Origin: Bacteroidota bacterium
GTDB lineage: Bacteria; Bacteroidota; Bacteroidia; Chitinophagales; Chitinophagaceae
DNA: 42,021 nucleotides
Direction: 5' to 3'
Assembly (NCBI GenBank): GCA_023433345.1
Contig: JAEZDA010000078.1
Span: 1-42,021, forward strand
Of the stretch, positions 22,163 to 30,296 are shown piece after piece. Positions within the stretch are counted from its first letter, which is position 1; every line of letters begins with the position of its first letter. The notes beneath the pieces were generated by a model. That model saw only the letters and a program-made list of their open reading frames with translations, ran no database searches and was not told the origin of the DNA. Both the position numbers and the translations under genes were made by a program.

Positions 22163-24316
22163 ATGAAACTAATATGCATAAGCATATTGATGCTGACTTC
22201 TGCGGTTACCTTGGCCCAAAATAATCTTTCTGATACAGCAATACTTGCTCCGGTTGAAGTACTCTCAGTTCGTGCAGGTGAACGGACGCCTGTTGCGAAA
22301 AGTAATCTCAACCGCACCGCGATAGAGAAAGTGAATACAGGTCAGGATCTTCCTTTCCTGCTTCAATACCTGCCTTCAGTTGTAATTAATTCTGATGCAG
22401 GGAATGGTTTCGGTTATACAGGCATTCGCATTCGCGGCACTGATGCTACGCGTATTAATGTCACCCTTAATGGAATCCCGTACAATGATGCAGAAAGCCA
22501 GGGAACCTTCTTTGTAGACATCCCCGACTTTGCTTCATCAGCCGGGAGCGTGCAGGTTCAACGCGGGCTCGGCACTTCCTCCGTAGGCACGGGATCATTT
22601 GGAGGATCAATAAATATCAGTACCAATGAAATTAACAGCAAGCGTGAAACAAGGATACTTACTACGGCGGGTTCTTATGGTTCATTACGAAGCTCGGTGA
22701 TATTCAATAGCGGGATATTGTCAGACAATTTTTTGATTGATGCGCGATTCAGCCGGATACACAGCGATGGATATATTGACCGGGCCAGCAGTGATTTGCT
22801 TGCAGGCCAGCTGAGTACGGCATATATTTCTCCAAAGCAAAGCCTTCGGTTTAACCTGATCAGTGGGAAAGAGAAAACTTACCTTGCATGGAATGGGATA
22901 AATGATGAAACCTTGAAAACCAACCGGACCTTCAATCCATCCGGAACTGAGAAACCCGGTGAGCCTTATGAAAACGAAACCGATAATTACTGGCAACATC
23001 ACTACCAGCTTTTCTACAACAGGAACCTTAACAGGCGGTGGAAACTAAACACCGCATTATTTCTTACGCGGGGCAAAGGCTACTATGAACAGTACAAAGC
23101 AGATGAATCACTGTCTGATTACCTTTTGCCAGACTACCTGAGTGGCACGGATACTATTGGATCCTCGGATCTTATAAGACGTTTGCATTTGGACAATTAT
23201 TATTATGGAATGCTGGTTTCATTCCATCACCTTTCTGAATCAAGGAGTGTAATTGCGGGAGGAGGTTACACAATATACGATGGAAAGCATATTGGAACGG
23301 TTGAATCCGCAATAGTGCCGGTGAAGATCAGTAACGATCATCGCTGGTATAATAACAGGGCCGATAAAAATGAATTGTCCGCATTTATAAAGTGGAGCGA
23401 GAAGTTGGGTAAAAGCTGGGAAAGCTTCACAGACCTCCAGTTTCGCGCACCCCGTTATACCATCAACGGCTTTCGCAACAACCCGGGAATCGCTCAAAAA
23501 CATGAATGGTTTTTTATTAATCCGAAAATTGGTATTTCGTATATCCGTAACCGTTATAAAGCTTTTGTTTCCGCAGGTTTTGCAGAAAAAGAACCGAACC
23601 GCGATGATTTCGAAGCGGGAATTAATGAGGTGCCAAGGCCGGAAAATATGCTGGATCTCGAAGCCGGATATGAATACAAGGGCAAAAATGCTTTGGCGGC
23701 TATAAACCTTTATTATATGCACTATCACAACCAGCTTGTGTTAACCGGAAAGATCAATGATGTAGGTGCTTATACCAGAACGAATACCGATAAAAGCTAC
23801 CGCGCCGGAATCGAGTTGCAGGCAGCCTGGAAGCCTATTGAAAAGGTTCAACTAACGGGAAACCTTACCCTAAGCAGGAACAGGATCCTCAACTTTACCG
23901 AATACATCGATGATTATGACAATGGAGGCCAGCTCGAAAAATACTACCCGGAAACAGACATCTCCTATTCCCCATCGACAGTTGGAATGGCAGGATTAAC
24001 TGTGATTCCCATGAAGGAGTTCGAAGTACAGCTTATGGGAAAATTTGTTGGCCGTCAGTTCCTCGACAATACGTCCAACAGATCAAGAAGCCTCGACCCA
24101 TATTACACGCAGGATCTAAGGATCAGTTACAATTATAAGTTGAAAGAAGAAAGAAGTTTGCAGTTTTTTGTGAACCTCAATAATATTTTCAACACCAAAT
24201 ATGAAGCGAACGGCTATTCATTCAGTTACATTTATGATGCACAGGTTACAACCGAGAATTATTATTTTCCGATGGCGCCATTCAATTTTCTTGCAGGTAT
24301 AGATGTTAAGCTATGA
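22163..24316 (+). CDS. TonB-dependent outer-membrane receptor, probable thiamine transporter
   Basis: A 717-residue outer-membrane protein: signal peptide 1-18, a TonB-box-like ILAPVEVLSV near 27-36, a plug at about 45-155 (FGYTGIRIRGTDATRINVTLNGIPYND is its core, split here over 83-109), then a 22-strand barrel that ends DVKL with the aromatic FNFLAGI strand. It lacks the N-terminal carboxypeptidase-like domain of the receptor at 10052. A TPP riboswitch directly upstream indicates that it imports thiamine or a precursor; riboswitch-controlled thiamine receptors are known in Bacteroides. The specificity is inferred from regulation, not from the barrel. No inner-membrane thiamine transporter (PnuT-like) follows: the next gene is convergent, with one base between the stops. 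Confidence 0.9.
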   Translation: MKLICISILMLTSAVTLAQNNLSDTAILAPVEVLSVRAGERTPVAKSNLNRTAIEKVNTGQDLPFLLQYLPSVVINSDAGNGFGYTGIRIRGTDATRINVTLNGIPYNDAESQGTFFVDIPDFASSAGSVQVQRGLGTSSVGTGSFGGSINISTNEINSKRETRILTTAGSYGSLRSSVIFNSGILSDNFLIDARFSRIHSDGYIDRASSDLLAGQLSTAYISPKQSLRFNLISGKEKTYLAWNGINDETLKTNRTFNPSGTEKPGEPYENETDNYWQHHYQLFYNRNLNRRWKLNTALFLTRGKGYYEQYKADESLSDYLLPDYLSGTDTIGSSDLIRRLHLDNYYYGMLVSFHHLSESRSVIAGGGYTIYDGKHIGTVESAIVPVKISNDHRWYNNRADKNELSAFIKWSEKLGKSWESFTDLQFRAPRYTINGFRNNPGIAQKHEWFFINPKIGISYIRNRYKAFVSAGFAEKEPNRDDFEAGINEVPRPENMLDLEAGYEYKGKNALAAINLYYMHYHNQLVLTGKINDVGAYTRTNTDKSYRAGIELQAAWKPIEKVQLTGNLTLSRNRILNFTEYIDDYDNGGQLEKYYPETDISYSPSTVGMAGLTVIPMKEFEVQLMGKFVGRQFLDNTSNRSRSLDPYYTQDLRISYNYKLKEERSLQFFVNLNNIFNTKYEANGYSFSYIYDAQVTTENYYFPMAPFNFLAGIDVKL

Positions 24317-24317
24317 T

Positions 24318-24623
24318 TCACGAAAATTTCTGTTGCCACTCAAGCATGCCGCCGGCCAGATTTTTTACATTCTTAAATCCAATGGTTTCCATCATCATTG
24401 CGGCACGCGCACTGCGTTGTCCGGACCGGCAATAACAGATCACTTCACTGTTCTTCCATTCATCAATTTCATCTGTATCGAGTGCCATTATCTGCCCTAC
24501 CGGAAGAAATTTCCCACCGATGTTGAATTGCTCTCTTTCATCGGGCTCACGAACATCCAGTAAGTTCAATTTCTCTCCGGCATCTAACCGTGCCTTTAAC
24601 TCATCAACACTGATATTTTCCAT
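24318..24623 (-). CDS. Single-domain rhodanese-like protein
   Basis: A 101-residue cytosolic protein with one rhodanese domain: LLDVREPDE at 21-29 and the active-site loop CRSGQRS at 65-71 with Cys65 as the persulfide-carrying nucleophile. The CRSGxRS loop matches thiosulfate sulfurtransferases rather than Cdc25-like phosphatases (longer loop). Such proteins shuttle sulfane sulfur. The family length is normal. It is the last gene of a minus-strand row with the PASTA protein (40 bp gap) and ddl; a functional tie to peptidoglycan is not evident. Confidence 0.9.
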   Translation of the reverse strand: MENISVDELKARLDAGEKLNLLDVREPDEREQFNIGGKFLPVGQIMALDTDEIDEWKNSEVICYCRSGQRSARAAMMMETIGFKNVKNLAGGMLEWQQKFS

Positions 24624-24663
24624 TATATAATTGTTGTTTAGTGAGTTTGAAAAACCGGGCTCT

Positions 24664-25461
24664 TTAATAGTCAGTAGTATCCTTTTCCACCTTCATTGTT
24701 TTCGATATCCATACATCCATTAACTGGCCTGACTGGATAAAAATCGGTTCGTCGTCTTCATTACGTTTTGGCGGCATTTGCCGGTAAATGAAGGCGGCAA
24801 CAGTGTCTGTTACATCCGGGTCTGGTACTATCGCTCCCAGTTCAATCCCATTCATTTCGAGGAGAACCCTTGCCTCTGCAAGAGTGAGACCGAGCAGGGA
24901 AGGCACCGGGATCTTTTGTTCATCTAATCCGCTTCCTATGATGAGATCGATCTTTGAACCCCACGGAACTTTGGCTCCCGAAGCAAGCCTGTTACCATTG
25001 TAGGATTGTTCCAGCACTGAGCCTCGCATGAAGTCAGGACGAAACACCGTGTCTCCCAACTGTAAATGACTCCTTCGCAAGATCTCCAAGGCAAAATTAA
25101 AGGTCTTACCCTCAAGGGCCGGCATGTCAACCATGGGAAGCGTAAACCGATTCACTGTAAGGTAAACTGAGCGGTTTATTTTAACAGTGCTGTTAGGATC
25201 TGGCAATTGTTTAAGTACCGAACCCCGTTTCGCCGTGTCAATAAAAACCGAATCCTGGATCACCACTTCAAATCCTTTGTCTTCAAGAAAATCTATGGCC
25301 TCCGGAGTTGATTTTCCGATTACTGAGGGAACGGTAAGATATTCGCCATGCCTTGTTATCAAACCCAACAGTTGCAAAAAGCCGAATATGAGCACCGCCG
25401 CAAGCACTAATACTGCTATAAGATTTACCCAGAACGGCCGGTGAGTGATGAATTTAAACAC
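24664..25461 (-). CDS. Membrane-anchored PASTA-domain protein
   Basis: A 265-residue protein: cytosolic stub, one transmembrane helix at about 13-36, then three PASTA domains outside at roughly 42-104, 108-178 and 184-255. Each begins with a Pro-rich entry (VPSVIGKSTPEAIDFL; MPALEGKTFNFALEIL; VPSLLGLTLAEARVLL). PASTA domains bind peptidoglycan fragments in Ser/Thr kinases and penicillin-binding proteins; this protein has no kinase or transpeptidase part, which is common for Bacteroidota. It begins 12 bp after ddl, whose product makes the D-Ala-D-Ala end of the same polymer, so a cell-wall role is likely. Confidence 0.88.
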   Translation of the reverse strand: MFKFITHRPFWVNLIAVLVLAAVLIFGFLQLLGLITRHGEYLTVPSVIGKSTPEAIDFLEDKGFEVVIQDSVFIDTAKRGSVLKQLPDPNSTVKINRSVYLTVNRFTLPMVDMPALEGKTFNFALEILRRSHLQLGDTVFRPDFMRGSVLEQSYNGNRLASGAKVPWGSKIDLIIGSGLDEQKIPVPSLLGLTLAEARVLLEMNGIELGAIVPDPDVTDTVAAFIYRQMPPKRNEDDEPIFIQSGQLMDVWISKTMKVEKDTTDY

Positions 25462-25473
25462 AGAAATATTTTT

Positions 25474-26463
25474 TTAAGACGCTTGATCAAAACATTCATT
25501 AAGTAACGCGGAGTAAAACTCTTTTAACGTCCAACCCATTGCTCTTACCTGCTGAGGCACGATGCTGGCAGCACTTTGCCCGGGAACGGTATTGATCTCT
25601 AACAAATATGGTTTGTTCTCTTCGTCATTATAAATAAAATCCATTCTCACAACGCCATTGCAATTAAAAACCCGGTAAGCCTTTACAGCATTTTCGCGAA
25701 TTGTTGCCGCAATATTCTCATCAACCTGCGCAGGCGTTACTTCTTCACTTGCACCTTCATACTTTGCTTCGAAGTCGAAAAATTCATTCTTCGAAATGAT
25801 TTCAGTGATCGGTAGGGCAATGACCTCTCCTTTAGTTCTAAAAACACCTATTGTGAATTCGCGGCCGCTGATGAATTCTTCCACGAGCACCTGGTCATCT
25901 TCGGCAAAAGCCTTTGTTAAGGCAGCCTCGAGGTGAATGCTCTCATTCACTTTACTCATGCCAAGACTGCTTCCACCATTGTTAGGCTTCACAAATACGG
26001 GAAGCCGGAGTTGAGCCAGGATGTCGGCACTTGTTAAAGGAGATGATTTAAAAATATGAAGTGATCGCGCAACATTCATTCCTGCAAAGGCAGCAACAGC
26101 CACCGTGTATCGTTTGTTGAATGTGAGCGCCGAAGTTGCAGCATCACATGATGTGTATGGAATTTTCAGGCAATCAAAGTAACCCTGCAGTTTACCATCT
26201 TCTCCCGGTGTGCCGTGAAGACCCACAAGCACTGCATCGAAAATTATTTTCGAACCATTGATAAGAAGTGAGAAATCGTTTTTGTCTACATATACCTTCT
26301 CGCCGTTTCCTGTAACATGATACCATCCTTCAGGATTAATATCAATAAGGTAACAATCCCACTTATCCGCATCAAGGTTTTGGGAGATAGTGTCAGCGCT
26401 TTTGTAGGAAATCACAGATTCACCGGAGTAACCCCCAGTCACCAAAGCGATCGTTTTTCTCAT
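25474..26463 (-). CDS. ddl: D-alanine--D-alanine ligase
   Basis: Makes the D-Ala-D-Ala dipeptide for peptidoglycan from two D-alanines and ATP. The 329-residue protein has the N-terminal substrate block GGYSGESVISYKSA (with the conserved Ser/Glu), the ATP-grasp domain with KPNNGGSSLGMSKV near 167-180, EEFISGREFTIGV and the metal-binding end DFIYNDEENKPYLLEINTVPG split at about 281-301. The Gly-Gly-Ser-Ser loop and the final EINTVPG are diagnostic. Length is normal. The Ser/Glu and hydrophobic context suggest D-Ala rather than D-Lac specificity, though this is not decided here. A TATCTTTA-like box lies about 25 bp upstream. Operon partner: PASTA protein, 12 bp on. Confidence 0.95.
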   Translation of the reverse strand: MRKTIALVTGGYSGESVISYKSADTISQNLDADKWDCYLIDINPEGWYHVTGNGEKVYVDKNDFSLLINGSKIIFDAVLVGLHGTPGEDGKLQGYFDCLKIPYTSCDAATSALTFNKRYTVAVAAFAGMNVARSLHIFKSSPLTSADILAQLRLPVFVKPNNGGSSLGMSKVNESIHLEAALTKAFAEDDQVLVEEFISGREFTIGVFRTKGEVIALPITEIISKNEFFDFEAKYEGASEEVTPAQVDENIAATIRENAVKAYRVFNCNGVVRMDFIYNDEENKPYLLEINTVPGQSAASIVPQQVRAMGWTLKEFYSALLNECFDQAS

Positions 26464-26499
26464 CTGGATATTTTCAATCTTTAAAAATAAAGATAAGTA

Positions 26500-26973
26500 T
26501 TATTGAGTGCCTAAACCATCATTGCCACAATCAAGCACGAACTTCCACACGCCGTCCTGCTGACGTTTCCAAACAGAAACATAGGTTCCGTAAAGTATCG
26601 TGTCTTGCGTAGAGGGAGCTAATGAGTAAACACCATAGGTATAGCCAAGATCTGCAGAGCGGGCTACAAATGCATAATGCGGTTGCCATTTCATCACGTA
26701 GCCCGTGTCGCTCTGGGCAATGAGATAATCTATTGCATGAGCGCCAACTATGGGCATGGAGTTCGGACGCAGCAAAACGCCATTGCTGTCAATATATTCA
26801 ATAAAAGCCCTTTTCATTCCTTCCTTTTCGCAGAGGTCAGAAAAGCTTTTATCCGCCTCCATCAATTTGATTCTTTCTTTGTTGATATCAGCCTCGCCGG
26901 CAGGCTTTTTTTCACTAACGTTACAACCATTAACAATCAACGTTAAAACAACAACATAAAAAACACCTTTCAT
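26500..26973 (-). CDS. DUF4440/SnoaL-like lipoprotein
   Basis: A 157-residue lipoprotein with lipobox VNGC (Cys17). The mature part has the NTF2-like DUF4440 pattern: MEADKSFSDLCEKEGMKRAF helix, IEYIDSNGVLLRPNSMPIVG, WQPHYAFVARSADLGYTYG and the closing strand VWKRQQDGVWKFVLDCGNDG. Members are often small ketosteroid-isomerase-like folds with varied or no enzymatic roles; here no clear catalytic pair is visible. I start at the ATG at 26973; an in-frame ATG seven codons upstream would give an awkward signal peptide. It lies between the ferredoxin terminator and ddl. Confidence 0.8.
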   Translation of the reverse strand: MKGVFYVVVLTLIVNGCNVSEKKPAGEADINKERIKLMEADKSFSDLCEKEGMKRAFIEYIDSNGVLLRPNSMPIVGAHAIDYLIAQSDTGYVMKWQPHYAFVARSADLGYTYGVYSLAPSTQDTILYGTYVSVWKRQQDGVWKFVLDCGNDGLGTQ

Positions 26974-26998
26974 GCAGAAACAATTAGTGAACAATAAT

Positions 26999-27025
26999 AA
27001 AAAACGAAAGTACAGGATACTTTCG
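26999..27025 (-). terminator. Terminator of the ferredoxin gene
   Basis: Perfect eight-base-pair stem CGAAAGTA / TACTTTCG with a five-base loop; on the minus strand six T follow. It lies 35 bp after the ferredoxin stop and upstream of the DUF4440 gene. Confidence 0.85.
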
Positions 27026-27060
27026 CCTTGCCTTTATATTTCGGCCTTTTTAAGTTTTAA

Positions 27061-27411
27061 TTACATTATGTGCAATCTGTTCTTTTTTTCAAGAAGTTCG
27101 TCAACAGTTTCACGATAATCTTCATCAGGTACGCAACAATCCACCGGGCAAACAGCCGCGCACTGAGGTTCTTCATGAAAACCCTGGCATTCGGTGCATT
27201 TGTTGGGAACTATATAATATGTATCCATAGCAACCGGAGTGTTTCGCTGATCTGCATCGATGGTTGATCCATCCATCAGGGTTACCTGGCCTTTCAAAGT
27301 TGTGCCATCAGCCATCGCCCATTCAACGCCGCCTTCATATATCGCATTATTCGGACATTCAGGTTCACAAGCCCCGCAGTTTATACATTCGTCCGTGATC
27401 TTTATAGCCAT
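27061..27411 (-). CDS. 2x[4Fe-4S] ferredoxin
   Basis: A 116-residue electron carrier. The first cluster motif is C9-x2-C12-x2-C15-x3-C19-P. The second half has C72-x2-C75, C84-x3-C88-P and extra cysteines at 92 and 93, a layout seen in Bacteroidota dicluster ferredoxins, with an insert of about 50 residues between the motifs. No signal peptide, so cytosolic. The redox partner is unknown; it is divergent from an acyl-CoA reductase gene, with which it shares a 36-bp promoter region, so the two may be co-regulated. It is closed by its own terminator. Confidence 0.93.
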   Translation of the reverse strand: MAIKITDECINCGACEPECPNNAIYEGGVEWAMADGTTLKGQVTLMDGSTIDADQRNTPVAMDTYYIVPNKCTECQGFHEEPQCAAVCPVDCCVPDEDYRETVDELLEKKNRLHIM

Positions 27412-27417
27412 CTGTTG

Positions 27418-27436
27418 TAATTTTGCAACAAATTTA
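27418..27436. promoter_or_regulatory. Back-to-back -7 boxes of ferredoxin and acyl-CoA reductase genes
   Basis: Plus strand TAATTTTG (27418-27425) fits TAnnTTTG, 22 bp before the reductase ATG. Minus strand TAAATTTG (27429-27436) fits it too, 17 bp before the ferredoxin ATG; it has a TTG 20 bp upstream, within the start of the reductase gene. The two boxes are three bases apart, so the polymerases would compete. Confidence 0.55.
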
Positions 27437-27447
27437 ATGATTGCGGC

Positions 27448-28443
27448 ATGGATTTACAAGAACGCATTGATTTAATGGTGAGGCTTGGCGAGTATCTTGA
27501 GGGAAATGATGCCGCGTGGCAGGAAGTGAGGCGCAGTGCCGAAGCAAGAAACCCGTGGTTCACCGAAGAATTCATCGGGCTTGCAGTCGATAACATTTCA
27601 TCCTACTTTTTAAAAAAAGATCTGCTGGATCTATGGACATCACACTATCATATTAATGATTCCGTAATACCAAGGCAGGTTGGTATTGTAATGGCCGGAA
27701 ATATTCCTCTCGTAGGGTTTCATGATATGCTTTCTGTTTTTATCTGCGGCCACCGCCAGGCGATAAAAGTTTCTTCCAAAGACGAGGTACTGATAAAACA
27801 TATTGTTGAAAAACTGGTTTCCTGGAATCCGGAAGTTGAAAATCTGATCTCAATTCGCGAGTTGCTGAAAGGATGTGATGCCTACATTGCCACGGGGAGC
27901 AACCAGTCTGCACGTCATTTCGAACAGTACTTCCAGGCATATCCTCATATCATCAGAAGGAGTAAAACTTCCGCAGCAATTCTAACCGGAAAAGAATCAC
28001 GCGAACAGCTTGAAAAGCTTTCTGATGATGTTCATTTATATTTCGGAAGGGGTTGTAGAAATGTTACAAAGATATTCGTGCCTGATGAATATGATTTTCT
28101 ACCTCTCCTTGCAGCATTTGATAAGTACAAATATTTTGCAGATCACCACAAGTACCGGAATAATTACGATTTCCAGTTGTCTTTATTACTGTTGAATCAA
28201 TCCTATTACATGACAAACGGAGGTACTCTTTTGGTAGAAAGTGAACAATCTTTCACGCCGATCTCGGTTTTGCATTATGAGTTTTATTCGCCTTCAACAG
28301 ATTTAAAAGATGCGTTGAATAAAATGGAGGATCTGCAATGTATTGGCGGTTCCGGATACCTGGATTTCGGGAAGGCACAGCAACCAGGATTGTTCGATTA
28401 TGCAGACGGCGTGGATACAATGCAATTCTTACTCAGCCTTTGA
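27448..28443 (+). CDS. LuxC-like acyl-CoA/fatty-acid reductase
   Basis: A 331-residue protein of the LuxC acyl-CoA reductase family (aldehyde dehydrogenase superfamily). It has the Rossmann-type segments GIVMAGNIPLVGFHDML near 79-95 and a GRGCRNVTKIF loop at 200-210 with the probable acyl-carrying Cys203. LuxC reduces an acyl thioester to the aldehyde with NADPH. It lacks LuxD/LuxE neighbours and luciferase, so bioluminescence is not suggested; its acyl substrate here is unknown. The C-terminus (GGSGYLDFGKAQQPGLFDYADGVDTMQFL, about 304-331) is close to the family end. Divergent from the ferredoxin gene with overlapping promoters. Confidence 0.87.
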   Translation: MDLQERIDLMVRLGEYLEGNDAAWQEVRRSAEARNPWFTEEFIGLAVDNISSYFLKKDLLDLWTSHYHINDSVIPRQVGIVMAGNIPLVGFHDMLSVFICGHRQAIKVSSKDEVLIKHIVEKLVSWNPEVENLISIRELLKGCDAYIATGSNQSARHFEQYFQAYPHIIRRSKTSAAILTGKESREQLEKLSDDVHLYFGRGCRNVTKIFVPDEYDFLPLLAAFDKYKYFADHHKYRNNYDFQLSLLLLNQSYYMTNGGTLLVESEQSFTPISVLHYEFYSPSTDLKDALNKMEDLQCIGGSGYLDFGKAQQPGLFDYADGVDTMQFLLSL

Positions 28444-28582
28444 CCAAAGTTCCGATCTACGAAAGTCTTCCTAATTTAATGTTAAACAAACCTGAGCGGA
28501 AGTGCATTTTGTCAGTCCTTTTTTATTTTGCGGCAAAGGCATATTTTTTGAAGAAATTTGGAGGCTGATAAAACCTTGAATC

Positions 28583-30103
28583 ATGAAGACAAAGCAAATT
28601 CTAATTACAGTTCTTGTAAGTGTTTTAACTACACTCACGCTTATAATCGGATACGGAAAATTCACTGAGAAGAACACTTATTTTGCCGGACAGTTACCGG
28701 GAACCATGCCCAACAATTACAAGTACGCTGGTATGGGAGACGGAGTAACGGGTGGTCCAGTGGATTTTCGTCAGCCTGCGGCCACAAGTATTCCTGCTGT
28801 AGTGCATATCAAAACGAAAACCAATGCCAAAACGGCAACCAACAACCTTCCACGTCAAAGGCAAAATCCATTCAGCGATTTCTTTGATGATGATCTTTTC
28901 AACCAGTTATTTGGAGGCGGAAGAAGCAATGTAATTCCTGAACAAAGGGCATCCGGCTCAGGCGTGGTTATAAGTGAAGACGGATACATAGTTACAAACA
29001 ATCACGTTGTTCAGAATGCAGACGAAATAAATGTTACCCTGAACAATAAAAAATCTTTCAAAGCAAAGTTGATCGGCACGGATCCATCCTATGATCTTGC
29101 CGTGATAAAAGTAGAAGCGAAGGGTCTTCCCTACCTGCTTTACGGAAACTCTGATGAGGTGCAGATCGGCCAGTGGGTTTTGGCGATCGGTTATCCTTTG
29201 AATCTTGAAACAACAGTAACAGCCGGTATTGTGAGTGCGAAGGCTCGCAGCCTTGGGCTTAACCGCGACAGAACAGGCAACCCTGCCGGCGGAGTGGAAT
29301 CTTTCATTCAAACTGATGCTGCGGTAAATATGGGCAATTCGGGTGGTGCACTGGTTAACACTGATGGAAAGCTTATCGGTGTTAACTCTGCGATAGCTTC
29401 TCCAACGGGATACTACTCAGGCTATTCTTATGCAATACCTGTGAACATTGTAAAAAAGGTTGTTGATGACATCATGAAGTTCGGTACGGTGCAACGTGCT
29501 TATCTCGGTATCAACTATATTAATGCGAGCGATTATACAGAAGAGCAAAAGAAGAGGGAAGGTATTCCTGAGAATGCTTATGGCATCTACGTATCTGATC
29601 TGCCAACGGATGGAGCGGCCTATGAAGCAGGGATTCGCCGTGGTGACATAATCAGGAAAATGAACGGCGTAGAAATAAACAGCGGTGCTGAAATGCAGGA
29701 ACAGGTCAGCCGTTATAAACCCGGAGACAAGGTAACGGTTACTTATATTCGAAATGAAAAGGAAAACACGGTAACGGTTTCATTAAAGAACAAGGCCGGA
29801 AATTACGATCTGGTTAAAAAAGATAATTCGCTTGACGTGCTGGGTGGAGAGTTTGTAACACTCGATCAACGTCGCGCAAAGGAATATGGAATAAAAGGTG
29901 GTGTATTGGTGAAAAGAATCGCCCCTGGCGCTATTGAAGAACAAACGAGGATGAAGGATGGTTTCATTATACTGAAAGTAAATGATCAGGATGTAAATAG
30001 CGTGGAGGATATGCGAAAATATGTAGATGGAAACAAGATCTTAAATATTAGCGGGTTTTATCCAGGGTATGACGGACTTTATGAATACCGCATCAGCTTG
30101 TAG
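28583..30103 (+). CDS. htrA: HtrA/DegP-type periplasmic serine protease
   Basis: Degrades or refolds misfolded envelope proteins. The 506-residue protein has an N-terminal signal anchor (about 6-24), a trypsin-like domain with the triad His141 (TNNHVV), Asp171 (YDLAVI) and Ser253 (GNSGGAL), then two PDZ domains at about 305-395 and 415-500. A Gly/Asn/Phe-rich loop (NPFSDFFDDDLFNQLFGGG, about 95-113) before the protease is the trimer-contact LA-like loop region. Length fits DegP-like proteins. Single gene, closed by a strong terminator; no heat-shock-type regulatory site is recognisable in the 139 bp upstream. Confidence 0.95.
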   Translation: MKTKQILITVLVSVLTTLTLIIGYGKFTEKNTYFAGQLPGTMPNNYKYAGMGDGVTGGPVDFRQPAATSIPAVVHIKTKTNAKTATNNLPRQRQNPFSDFFDDDLFNQLFGGGRSNVIPEQRASGSGVVISEDGYIVTNNHVVQNADEINVTLNNKKSFKAKLIGTDPSYDLAVIKVEAKGLPYLLYGNSDEVQIGQWVLAIGYPLNLETTVTAGIVSAKARSLGLNRDRTGNPAGGVESFIQTDAAVNMGNSGGALVNTDGKLIGVNSAIASPTGYYSGYSYAIPVNIVKKVVDDIMKFGTVQRAYLGINYINASDYTEEQKKREGIPENAYGIYVSDLPTDGAAYEAGIRRGDIIRKMNGVEINSGAEMQEQVSRYKPGDKVTVTYIRNEKENTVTVSLKNKAGNYDLVKKDNSLDVLGGEFVTLDQRRAKEYGIKGGVLVKRIAPGAIEEQTRMKDGFIILKVNDQDVNSVEDMRKYVDGNKILNISGFYPGYDGLYEYRISL

Positions 30104-30131
30104 CAAATAAATAATTAAATACTTTGAAAAG

Positions 30132-30159
30132 AACCGCGACCTTAAGTCGTGGTTTTTTT
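30132..30159 (+). terminator. Rho-independent terminator of htrA
   Basis: Nine-base-pair stem AACCGCGAC / GTCGTGGTT (one G-U pair), five-base loop and seven T, 29 bp after the stop codon. Confidence 0.88.
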
Positions 30160-30235
30160 ATCGATGATGAAATTTATGTTTTGCGAAAATAAACGTTGGT
30201 GATATTTGATGCTTATCAAATAATCGCCTTAAATC

Positions 30236-30266
30236 AAAGGCCCACGAATTTAAGTCGTGGGCCTTT
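30236..30266 (-). terminator. Long hairpin at the end of the LamG gene
   Basis: Perfect 12-base-pair stem AAAGGCCCACGA / TCGTGGGCCTTT with a seven-base loop, 31 bp after the minus-strand stop at 30297. It has no clean T-run on either strand, so it is weaker as a terminator than as an mRNA-stabilising or bidirectional hairpin. Its loop side shares TTAAGTCGTGG with the htrA terminator. Confidence 0.55.
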
Positions 30267-30296
30267 GAATTGTTTTCTTTATTTACATAGCGTTCA

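Noticed and set aside
27448..28443. Bioluminescence locus, because of the LuxC-like gene
   Set aside because: luxA, luxB, luxD and luxE are absent; LuxC-like reductases occur in many non-luminous Bacteroidota.
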